From: Zhongshania marina
GTDB lineage: Bacteria; Pseudomonadota; Gammaproteobacteria; Pseudomonadales; Spongiibacteraceae
Direction: 5' to 3'
Length of the DNA stretch: 64,000 bases
NCBI RefSeq assembly: GCF_002915595.1
Contig: NZ_PQGG01000024.1
Location: 38,501 to 102,500 of the forward strand
Both the position numbers and the translations under genes were made by a program. A model generated the notes under the pieces. It had not been told where the DNA came from, made no database searches, and saw only the letters and a list, made by a program, of their open reading frames with translations. The first letter of the stretch is position 1. Each line of letters begins with the position of its first letter. Shown piece after piece: positions 38,788 through 45,640 of the stretch.

Positions 38788-39168
38788 TCAAGCGACTTGA
38801 ACGGGGATGGCGTTGCTGGCGTGACTAACAGTGTTGTCAGCATTCATATAAATAAGGCGCGGCTTAAAGTTGATTAGCTCGGCCTCAGAATATGTTGCAT
38901 ACGCGCAAATAATAATAACGTCATCAACATTGGCTTTGTGTGCAGCGGCGCCGTTAATAGAAATGATGCCGCTATTGTCTTCGCCACGAATTGCATAGGT
39001 GGTGAAGCGCTCGCCATTGGTGACGTTGTAAATTTGAATTTGCTCAAACTCACGGATGCTCGACATATCGAGCAATTTACCGTCAATGGCGCAAGACCCT
39101 TCGTAATCCAGCACTGCGTGGGTAACACGGGCTTTGTGAAGTTTAGCTTTCAGCATAACGGACTGCAT
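38788..39168 (-). CDS. panD: Aspartate 1-decarboxylase proenzyme
   Basis: 126 residues from ATG 39168, chosen because [20 protein letters not shown] matches the PanD N-terminus; the longer frame starts inside panC. The pyruvoyl precursor site is YEGSCAID, cleaved between Gly and Ser to make the pyruvoyl cofactor. The enzyme makes beta-alanine for pantothenate. [17 protein letters not shown] is the second conserved block. AAAGGAA precedes the start. It lies 34 nt after panC, in the leftward pcnB-folK-dNK-panB-panC-panD block. Confidence 0.95.
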   Translation of the reverse strand: MQSVMLKAKLHKARVTHAVLDYEGSCAIDGKLLDMSSIREFEQIQIYNVTNGERFTTYAIRGEDNSGIISINGAAAHKANVDDVIIICAYATYSEAELINFKPRLIYMNADNTVSHASNAIPVQVA

Positions 39169-39202
39169 AACGCTATTCCTTTCTCTCTCAGTCTTTACTG
39201 GC

Positions 39203-40087
39203 TTAATTAGTAGCCAGCATTCCCCAGTCGGCGCTAGGGTTAACATTCAGGGTTACGTTGTCAATCAAACGCGTGCTGCCAAGTTTGGCGGCGGCGAGTA
39301 TGACCACTTCTTCGGTGTCCGCTGTTACCGGACGCAGGGTGCTAGCGTCGCAAATAGTAAAGTAGTCAGACTCCAAGCCAGCCTTGTTAAGGCTGATTTT
39401 GGCGTGCTGCTCTAGCTTGCTATAGCTGTCGTAGCCGCAGGCGATGGCCTCGCGGGTTTCCTGCAATACACGATGTAAAACCGGTGCAATTTCACGTTGC
39501 TCGGCATTTAAATAGCCGTTGCGCGAACTCAGGGCTAAACCGTCTTCGCTGCGAGCCGTTGCAACGCCAACAATATTGATTGGCATGCAGAGGTCGCGCA
39601 CCATTTTACGGATAACGCTAAGTTGCTGAAAATCCTTTTCGCCAAACACGGCAGTGTCTGGCTGCACAATATTAAACAGCTTCGCCACAATGGTCGCGAC
39701 GCCGGTAAAGTGCCCCGGACGACTCGCACCGCAGTGGCGGTCAGACAGCTCAGGTACAGCTATTTTGCTGTGGCTGTACATGCCTTCCGGGTAAATTTCG
39801 TTTACGTGCGGAAGGAATAAAAATTGTGCGCCTGCGGCAAACAATTTTTCTTTGTCTGCGGCTAAGGTGCGTGGGTAACTGCTGAGGTCTTCGTTGGCGC
39901 CAAACTGCAGCGGGTTAACAAAGATACTGACAACGACGATGTCGGCGTGCTGTTTGGCGCGCTGAACAAGACGTAGATGCCCGTCATGCAGATTGCCCAT
40001 AGTCGGTACAAAGGCGACGGTTTTACCGGCGCGTTTCCCCGAGCTAAGAGCGGCCCTTAATGATGCGGCTGTGCTGTAAGTTTTCAT
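39203..40087 (-). CDS. panC: Pantothenate synthetase
   Basis: 294 residues from ATG 40087; the upstream in-frame start at 40174 would add 29 residues not seen in the family. It condenses pantoate and beta-alanine with ATP. Visible: [20 protein letters not shown] (HxGH nucleotide motif), [30 protein letters not shown], and the KMSKS-like [11 protein letters not shown]. It is separated from panB by 266 nt with its own promoter (see 40247-40335), so it can be expressed independently of panB. The leader RNA of about 150 nt contains CACTGGC...GCCAGTG complementarity. Confidence 0.95.
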   Translation of the reverse strand: MKTYSTAASLRAALSSGKRAGKTVAFVPTMGNLHDGHLRLVQRAKQHADIVVVSIFVNPLQFGANEDLSSYPRTLAADKEKLFAAGAQFLFLPHVNEIYPEGMYSHSKIAVPELSDRHCGASRPGHFTGVATIVAKLFNIVQPDTAVFGEKDFQQLSVIRKMVRDLCMPINIVGVATARSEDGLALSSRNGYLNAEQREIAPVLHRVLQETREAIACGYDSYSKLEQHAKISLNKAGLESDYFTICDASTLRPVTADTEEVVILAAAKLGSTRLIDNVTLNVNPSADWGMLATN

Positions 40088-40246
40088 ACCACCCAACTTC
40101 CCAATCTCATACTTCGCAGGGCGAAGGTAGTTTGCTGTGAAGTCAGTCCGCGCACACCGCGGGCTGGCGACCAATACACTGGCTATACGGCCTATAAAAG
40201 CTGAAAAGACTGTTCATAATCTGATCAGTTTGGCCAGTGGCGGGCA

Positions 40247-40335
40247 AGTATGCCCCAATCGGAATTGCCGTTCAATGCTTTGGTAACAAAAAATTCACGA
40301 CTTTGTTACCTTGAAAAATGTTCCCCCAGGTAACA
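40247..40335 (-). promoter_or_regulatory. panC promoter with three TGTTAC/GTAACA boxes
   Basis: On the reverse strand -35 TTGAAC (40270-40275), 17 bp, -10 CATACT (40247-40252). Immediately upstream are GTAACA (40283-40288), TGTTAC (40304-40309) and GTAACA (40330-40335, plus-strand sense), 21 and 26 bp apart. The same boxes with similar spacing precede the CrcZ-like promoter at 44071-44119, suggesting one regulator, CbrB, at both (inference). Confidence 0.5.
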
Positions 40336-40353
40336 GGTTGGGATTATAAACCC

Positions 40354-41145
40354 TTAGTCAAAACTATGCTCGTCTGCGGGGAAACTACCATCGACTACGG
40401 CGCTATTGTAGCGTTTTAAGGCATCTTCTACACCGTTACTGCCCTCCGCAAAGTTACGTACAAAGCGGGCGGTCTTCTCGGTAATGCCGAGGAGGTCATG
40501 TAACACCAGTACTTGCGCGTCGGTGCCGTTGCCAGCACCAATACCAATAACAGGAATTTTTAGGGTTGCACTGATTTCTGTCGCGAGCTTGCGTGGTACG
40601 CATTCGAGTACCAGCATTGCGGCCCCTGCGGCTTCTAGCGCCACTGCATCAGCAAGAATGGCCTTGGCTTGGCTGTCGTCCCGGCCCTGTACGCGGTAAC
40701 CGCCCAAGACATTGACAGATTGCGGTGTTAGGCCGAGATGACCGCAGACTGGGATACCTGCCTGATTTAATAGAGTAATGCTGTCGGCGAGCCAGCTACC
40801 GCCTTCAATTTTGACCATATGGGCACCGGCGCGCATGAGGGTGGCGGCGTTGTCGGCACATTGCTGGGGGGTGTTATAGCTGCCAAATGGCATGTCGCTA
40901 ATGATTAAGGGTTGATCGCAGCCGCGGGCGACGCAGGCGGTGTGATAGCTCATGTCTTCTATAGTGACTGGCAGGGTGGAGTCGCGGCCCTGTAATACCA
41001 TGCCTAGCGAGTCGCCAACGAGAATCGCATCGATACCGGCCTTTTCGACCACTTTAGCAAAGCTGGCGTCGTAACAGGTGACCACAGCAAATTTTTCTTG
41101 CTGTTGTTTTTTAGTCAGCAGTTTGAGGATGTTGACCTTACTCAT
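40354..41145 (-). CDS. panB: 3-methyl-2-oxobutanoate hydroxymethyltransferase
   Basis: 263 residues, typical for PanB, first committed enzyme of pantothenate synthesis (ketopantoate from 2-oxoisovalerate and methylene-THF). Visible: VTCYDASFAKVVEKAGIDAI, LVGDSLGMVLQGRDSTLPVT (metal-binding Asp), MVKIEGGSW, GHLGLTPQSVNVLGGY, and IGIGAGNGTDAQVLVLHDLL. It follows the deoxynucleoside kinase gene by 18 nt, so pcnB-folK-dNK-panB are probably one transcript. In Pseudomonas folK is directly followed by panB; here the kinase is inserted. Confidence 0.96.
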   Translation of the reverse strand: MSKVNILKLLTKKQQQEKFAVVTCYDASFAKVVEKAGIDAILVGDSLGMVLQGRDSTLPVTIEDMSYHTACVARGCDQPLIISDMPFGSYNTPQQCADNAATLMRAGAHMVKIEGGSWLADSITLLNQAGIPVCGHLGLTPQSVNVLGGYRVQGRDDSQAKAILADAVALEAAGAAMLVLECVPRKLATEISATLKIPVIGIGAGNGTDAQVLVLHDLLGITEKTARFVRNFAEGSNGVEDALKRYNSAVVDGSFPADEHSFD

Positions 41146-41163
41146 AGTGGGCCTCGGCAGTGC

Positions 41164-41844
41164 TCAGAAAAAAGTGGGGTTAAAGTAATGGCGGCCGCTG
41201 CGTATTTCCAGTACATATTGCAGCAATTGCTCATATTGTTGGTCATTATTGGCGAAATCGATGTCGCTGGCGTTAATAATGAGTAGCGGGGAGTCGTTGT
41301 ATGACAAAAAGAACTCGCTGTAGGCGGCGTTGACTCGCTCTAGGTAGTCGCCATGTATGCTTTGCTCAAATTGTACGCCACGATGTTGAATGCGTTCTTT
41401 AAGAACTTTCACCGGTGCTTGTAAATAAATCACCAGATCTGGCGTTGGTATATCAACCTGTACTTGTTGGTAAACTTTTTGATATAGCTCTAGCTCGTTG
41501 CTATCAAGGGTGATTTGCGCAAATAAAGGGTCTTTTTGAAACAAAAAGTCGGCGATATGGGTTTGGTTAAACATATCGCTTTGGCGCAGGTCGCTGAGCT
41601 GCTGCGCCCGCTGAAATAGGAAAAATAACTGTGCAGACAGGGCCGCGTGGCGTTGGTTGGCGTAAAAACGTTCTAAGAAGGGGTTGTCTTCGGCTTTTTC
41701 CAGCAGTGTTTGATAACCCAGTGATTCGGCTAATCGGCGAGTTAGGGTGCTCTTTCCTACCCCAATTGGGCCTTCTATGGCGATAAAGCAAGGCGGCTTT
41801 TCGCTATTGATAATGGGCTCGTTAATTAGTGATCGCTTTATCAT
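41164..41844 (-). CDS. Deoxynucleoside kinase family protein
   Basis: 226-residue P-loop kinase. IAIEGPIGVGKSTLTRRLAE is the dNK P-loop region near residue 23; EDNPFLERFY near 52 and the lid-like RIQHRGVQFEQSI near 150 follow the deoxyadenosine/deoxyguanosine kinase pattern. It phosphorylates salvaged deoxynucleosides. The start ATG overlaps the end of folK by 23 nt, indicating coupling. Its position inside the folate/pantothenate block is not seen in the Pseudomonas order I remember; it occurs in other gammaproteobacterial lineages (recollection). Substrate base cannot be fixed. Confidence 0.83.
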   Translation of the reverse strand: MIKRSLINEPIINSEKPPCFIAIEGPIGVGKSTLTRRLAESLGYQTLLEKAEDNPFLERFYANQRHAALSAQLFFLFQRAQQLSDLRQSDMFNQTHIADFLFQKDPLFAQITLDSNELELYQKVYQQVQVDIPTPDLVIYLQAPVKVLKERIQHRGVQFEQSIHGDYLERVNAAYSEFFLSYNDSPLLIINASDIDFANNDQQYEQLLQYVLEIRSGRHYFNPTFF

Positions 41845-42346
41845 CTGGTTCTAAAACCCATAAGTTGTCGTTATCGGAGTAATCAAGCTTGCCGTCCTTG
41901 CCGTCCTTGCCGAGCTTGTTGTGCAGATAGTGGCGAAGTAATTCAGCGGGCGCAATATCCGCAAGGGGGCGAAGCACAAAGTCTCGCTCAAACATGCGGG
42001 GGTGCGGAACGGTGAGCTCGGGTGTGTTTATGGATTCTGTGCCGTACAGCAGGAGGTCGAGGTCAAGGGTTCTGGCGGCCCAGCGGACATTGCGCTGGCG
42101 CTGGTGCTCCGCTTCGATAGATTGCAGGGCAAGCAATAAGCTTGCAGGGCTTAGGCTTGTGTCGAGGGCAATGACGGCGTTGACGTAGTTGTCTTGCTCC
42201 CCAGGCCCAATAGCCACGGAGCCGTAAAGGCGTGACTGAGCAATGAGTTGGCAGTTTGCCAGCGTGGCAAGGGTGCTAATTGCCGTGCTGACTTGTTGTC
42301 TCGGCTGGTTTAAGTTGCTGCCCAGCGCGATATAGCTGCGAATCAT
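41822..42346 (-). CDS. folK: 6-hydroxymethyl-dihydropterin pyrophosphokinase
   Basis: 174 residues from ATG 42346, which overlaps the pcnB TGA (ATGA); the longer frame reaches back into pcnB. HPPK motifs: YIALGSNLNQPRQQV at the start, NYVNAVIALDT, and RWAARTLDLDLLLYG with the Mg-binding Asp pair, then VPHPRMFERDFVLRPLADI. It transfers pyrophosphate from ATP to the pterin in folate synthesis. The C-terminus has a short in-frame duplication (KDGKDGK, DNA GTCCTTGCC repeated at about 41894-41911), absent from the family core, probably a recent tandem slip. Confidence 0.94.
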   Translation of the reverse strand: MIRSYIALGSNLNQPRQQVSTAISTLATLANCQLIAQSRLYGSVAIGPGEQDNYVNAVIALDTSLSPASLLLALQSIEAEHQRQRNVRWAARTLDLDLLLYGTESINTPELTVPHPRMFERDFVLRPLADIAPAELLRHYLHNKLGKDGKDGKLDYSDNDNLWVLEPDDKAITN

Positions 42347-43716
42347 CGTGGTTTGCGAGGGCTGCGGCGACGTCTGGGGCGAGGTTTGTCGCCACTGGGA
42401 ACTTGGGTGAGCATGGCGCCCCGAGTGTCGGCGTGGGCTTCCTGGAATGCCAGCCACCACTGTCCTAGTTCTGGTCTTAGTTCGCCAGCTTGTTCCCGCA
42501 ATAATAAGAAGTCGAAGCCGGCTCTAAAGTAACGGTGCTCTAAGAGTTGTTCTGCGCGTTTTCCCGAGCGACGCGTGAGCCGGCATTGCAGCTCCCATAT
42601 ATCGCGCATGGGTTGTGAAAAGCGCTTGGGGATAGCCACAGTTTGTTGCTGTTTGTGTAGCACCCGCTCGGCAGCTTGATGAAGTGCGGGGATTTCAGGC
42701 ACGCCGCTGTCGATAATTTCTTTGTGGATGCGTTTTACCATTGGCCATAGCAATACCGCATAAATAAATGCCGGTGTAACAGGCTTGCCTTCGGCAATGC
42801 GAGCGTCGGTATTAATGAGGCCCTGTTGAATAATGGCTTCCGCTGCGGGCTCGTGTTGGTCGAGCATTTTCTGGGTGGCGGGGAAGAGCGGGCTGAATAG
42901 TCCATAGCGCTGCAATAAGGCGTAGGTTTGAATGCCTTGCCCAGACATTAGCAGCTTGATGACCTCGTCAAACATGCGTGCTGCAGAGATATCGGTCAGC
43001 AGCGGAGCTAAACGCTTTAGCGGCTCTTCGGTGTGCTGTTCAATATCGAAGTCTAGCTTGGCCGCAAAGCGCACAACACGCAGCATGCGTACGGGATCTT
43101 CTCGGTAGCGGGTTTCTGGGTCGCCAATAATGCGGATAAGTTTTTGCTCTAGATCCCGCATGCCGCCGACATAGTCGTAGACGCAGAAGTCTCGGCTGGA
43201 GTAATACAGGGCATTTATGCTGAGATCGCGGCGGGCGGCGTCTTCATTGATGGAGCCGTAGACATTGTCGCGGGTTAGCATGCCGGACTCAGTACGCGCT
43301 GAATGCTTATTGCGCTGGGCGCTTGTGCTCGGCGCGTCGTGACCGCCTCTAAAGGTGGTGACTTCAATAATTTCATTGCCAAAGCGGACGTGAACGATGC
43401 GAAAGCGGCGGCCGATGATGCGGCTATTGCGAAATACGCCGCGAACCTGCTCGGGGGTGGCGTTGGTGGCAATATCGAAGTCTTTGGGGTGGCCGCCTAA
43501 TAAAAGGTCTCGGACCCCGCCGCCAACGAGAAAGGCGTCATAGCCTTCTTCATTGAGCCGTCTTATCACTTTGATTGCGGCGTCGCTGATATTTTTGCGA
43601 GAAACACAGTGTTCGTCTCGCGGAATGACTGTCACGGAGTTTGGCGTGTATTGGCTGGGTTTGGAAAATTTACTTGAGAACTTTTTCCAGAGCCCAGTAA
43701 CGGAGCTAGATGTCAT
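42343..43716 (-). CDS. pcnB: Poly(A) polymerase I
   Basis: 457 residues. Nucleotidyltransferase head: FLVGGGVRDLLLGGHPKDFD with catalytic Asp residues, TNATPEQVRGVFRNSRIIGR, and RRDLSINALYY; then the RNA-binding neck IIGDPETRYREDPVRMLRVV and an Arg/Lys-rich tail. These features distinguish PcnB from CCA-adding enzymes together with its length. It adds 3' poly(A) tails that promote RNA decay. No SD is obvious before ATG 43716. It is the first gene after the cbrB/sRNA gap and overlaps folK by 4 nt, conserved order with Pseudomonas. Confidence 0.93.
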   Translation of the reverse strand: MTSSSVTGLWKKFSSKFSKPSQYTPNSVTVIPRDEHCVSRKNISDAAIKVIRRLNEEGYDAFLVGGGVRDLLLGGHPKDFDIATNATPEQVRGVFRNSRIIGRRFRIVHVRFGNEIIEVTTFRGGHDAPSTSAQRNKHSARTESGMLTRDNVYGSINEDAARRDLSINALYYSSRDFCVYDYVGGMRDLEQKLIRIIGDPETRYREDPVRMLRVVRFAAKLDFDIEQHTEEPLKRLAPLLTDISAARMFDEVIKLLMSGQGIQTYALLQRYGLFSPLFPATQKMLDQHEPAAEAIIQQGLINTDARIAEGKPVTPAFIYAVLLWPMVKRIHKEIIDSGVPEIPALHQAAERVLHKQQQTVAIPKRFSQPMRDIWELQCRLTRRSGKRAEQLLEHRYFRAGFDFLLLREQAGELRPELGQWWLAFQEAHADTRGAMLTQVPSGDKPRPRRRRSPRKPR

Positions 43717-43855
43717 TGATGTCTGCGGGTAGCCGGTGAATTTTATGAAGCCAGTATTCTAGCACAGGCGTATTTGGAGTGTTGTTAAACGACGGATGGA
43801 ATTTTATTGGGAGTGTGGGTTCGAATAAGTGTCTACGGGATAATTTAGGGGCTTC

Positions 43856-43971
43856 AAAAACGAAGAAGGGGAAAACAATGTCTTCCCCACCCAGGTCTCT
43901 TTGCTTATGTATTATTATTATTCTTTCTCTGTTTTCTTATTATTATTTTCGTTTTTTATTATTCTTCGCTC
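43856..43971 (-). ncRNA. crcZ: CrcZ-like small RNA (Hfq/Crc decoy)
   Basis: Reverse-strand transcript of about 115 nt between cbrB and pcnB, the location of crcZ in Pseudomonas. It begins roughly 12 nt after a sigma-54 -12 element and ends in GGGGAA...TTCCCC (43868-43888) followed by T-rich DNA (TTTTT at 43856-43860). The body is purine-rich with three clusters of AANAAYAA-type motifs: AAGAATAATAA, AAAATAATAATAAGAA and AAGAATAATAATAATA. In Pseudomonas, CrcZ carries such motifs and titrates Hfq/Crc when carbon is poor, relieving catabolite repression. This RNA is much shorter than CrcZ (about 400 nt). The function is inferred from synteny, promoter type and motif content. Confidence 0.7.
43868..43888 (-). 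terminator. Terminator of the CrcZ-like RNA
   Basis: GGGGAA/TTCCCC stem with a 9-nt loop, followed on the reverse strand by TTCTTCGTTTTT. It lies about 140 nt before the pcnB start, so pcnB can be transcribed independently. Confidence 0.7.
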
Positions 43972-43980
43972 CCAATATAG

Positions 43981-43996
43981 AGCATGTGCTGTGCCA
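43981..43996 (-). promoter_or_regulatory. Sigma-54 promoter of the CrcZ-like RNA
   Basis: Reverse strand TGGCACAGCACATGCT: exact -24 TGGCAC, -12 ATGCT against TTGC(A/T), and GG-N10-GC spacing exactly right. One mismatch in the -12 box. It is the only correctly spaced sigma-54 site with an exact -24 that I found. Confidence 0.75.
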
Positions 43997-44070
43997 ACTT
44001 TGCAATTTCTTTTTTAATCAATGACTTGGATTTGTTTGTCATTTGTTTTGCGCTTTGCAAATTTGTGAAT

Positions 44071-44119
44071 TGTTACCTTAATAAACGCCCTTTGTTACGA
44101 TTGCTTGTCCTTGGTAACG
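44071..44119 (-). promoter_or_regulatory. Upstream activator boxes (CbrB-like)
   Basis: TGTTAC (44071-44076), TGTTAC (44093-44098) and GTAACG (44114-44119), at 22 and 21 bp intervals, two helical turns, 75-120 bp upstream of the -24 element. TGTTAC/GTAACA half-sites are what I recall for CbrB in Pseudomonas. The cbrB gene ends 7 nt away. Confidence 0.6.
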
Positions 44120-44125
44120 CTGCAC

Positions 44126-45562
44126 CTAGGATCGTGCGCTAACCTTCTTGCGTGGAATTCCTAAGCGTTGACGACGCTCCCAGAGGCACTTTCTGCTAAC
44201 GCCAAGCTTTTGCGCGAGCTCGGTTTCGCTCATTGAATCTTGGTGTTCAAGTACAAAGCGTTGGAAGTAATCTTCTAGCGACAGGTCTTCACTTGGGTCT
44301 GCGTGAATGGGTTTGCGGTTGTCGCGATTGCGATCAGGTGTATTGTTTGCTGCGCGAGGCGGGGTGTCGTTGCGCCGACCGCGGATTTGGCTGATATCGA
44401 CCAGCTCTAAATCTATGTCGAGCAGCTCATTATCGATTTCTTTGCGGTCGCATAATATGACAGCTCGCTCGATGGCGTTTTCTAGCTCTCTTATATTGCC
44501 TGGCCATATATAGGTGGTAATTGCTTGAATGGCCTTGGGGCTGAAGTGCATCAGCGGTTTCTTCATTTTTTCGCAACGGCTTTTTAGCAGGGTTTCGGCT
44601 AGCTCTAAAATGTCTTTGCCGCGCTCACGCAGGGGTGGCAGTTCCAGCTTCATTACGTTTATACGGTAGTATAAATCCTCGCGGAAGCGGCCAGAGTGGG
44701 CCATTTCCTTTAGGTCGCGGTGGGTTGCGCAGATCAGTCTGACGTTTACCTTTATTGATTCTACCGAGCCGATGCGGCGAATTTCATCTTCCTGAATAAA
44801 ACGTAACAGCCGCGCTTGAGCTTCTAAAGGTAGCTCGCCAATTTCGTCAAGGAATAAAGTGCCACCATCTGCCGCTTCAATAAGACCGGTGCGATTGGTG
44901 TTGGCGCCGGTAAATGCCCCTTTCTCATAGCCGAATAGCTCCGATTCAATGAGAGTTTCCGGGATTGCCGCACAGTTGACGCAGATAATGGGTTTGCCGC
45001 TGCGCGTGCTCTGATTGTGAATTGCGCGGGCGACTAATTCTTTACCCGTACCGGTTTCGCCGTGAACCAGCACCGTCGCGTCGGTGGGGGCGGCGCGGCG
45101 AATATGGTCATATAACTGCTGCATGGCCTTGCAGCTGCCGATCATGCCGTTGGCATCGGCAATTTGCTTGCGCTGAATGCTAGTGGGTTCGACTGTGTTG
45201 GGCTGCCGCTCGACGGTGGTGCTGCGAATAATGCGCTCGACGGTTTCCAGCATTTCATCGTGATCGAAGGGCTTGGCAATGTAGTCGATTGCGCCCTTCT
45301 TCATGGAGTCTACCGCAGACTTTAGGCTGGCGTAGCTGGTCATTATTAGCACGGGTGCTTCGGTTTTACTGATGAGGTCGGTGCCAGCAGCGCCGGGCAG
45401 TCGCAGATCGCTAATAATGAGTGAGTAGTCGTTGACGTTGTAGCTCGTTAAAGCCTTTTGTACGGAGTCGGCTTCATCTACCTGATAGTCATTGCGTTCG
45501 AGCAGGCGCCGCAGTGCCAGACGGATGACATCTTCGTCTTCGACTATTAGGATTCTGGGCAT
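44126..45562 (-). CDS. cbrB: NtrC-family sigma-54 response regulator CbrB
   Basis: 478 residues. Receiver domain with phospho-Asp in [19 protein letters not shown]+ domain with Walker [13 protein letters not shown] (about residue 167), the sigma-54 contact GAFTGA in [14 protein letters not shown], and Walker [18 protein letters not shown]-terminal Fis-type [23 protein letters not shown]. It activates sigma-54 promoters upon phosphorylation by CbrA and in Pseudomonas controls carbon/nitrogen balance through CrcZ. Called CbrB because of synteny with cbrA upstream and pcnB-folK-panB downstream. It is 78 nt from cbrA. Confidence 0.92.
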   Translation of the reverse strand: MPRILIVEDEDVIRLALRRLLERNDYQVDEADSVQKALTSYNVNDYSLIISDLRLPGAAGTDLISKTEAPVLIMTSYASLKSAVDSMKKGAIDYIAKPFDHDEMLETVERIIRSTTVERQPNTVEPTSIQRKQIADANGMIGSCKAMQQLYDHIRRAAPTDATVLVHGETGTGKELVARAIHNQSTRSGKPIICVNCAAIPETLIESELFGYEKGAFTGANTNRTGLIEAADGGTLFLDEIGELPLEAQARLLRFIQEDEIRRIGSVESIKVNVRLICATHRDLKEMAHSGRFREDLYYRINVMKLELPPLRERGKDILELAETLLKSRCEKMKKPLMHFSPKAIQAITTYIWPGNIRELENAIERAVILCDRKEIDNELLDIDLELVDISQIRGRRNDTPPRAANNTPDRNRDNRKPIHADPSEDLSLEDYFQRFVLEHQDSMSETELAQKLGVSRKCLWERRQRLGIPRKKVSARS

Positions 45563-45640
45563 AATTTTCTCCGTGGGTTCGTGCGGCCACTACCGAGCTG
45601 GCGCGTAGCCGAACAACATAACGCGATCAGCAAAATAATT

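Noticed and set aside
40243..40256. Sigma-54 promoter before panC (GGGGCATACTTGCC)
   Set aside because: GG to GC spacing is 9, not 10, and -24 is poor; a sigma-70 pair overlaps the same bases with 17-bp spacing.
43811..43845. GGTTCGAAT as a tRNA T-loop
   Set aside because: No acceptor, D or anticodon arm can be built around it.
43779..44024. Plus-strand ORF of 81 codons in the cbrB-pcnB gap
   Set aside because: Its sequence is the antisense of the A-rich sRNA (Phe/Leu/Ile-rich by composition); no SD and no family.
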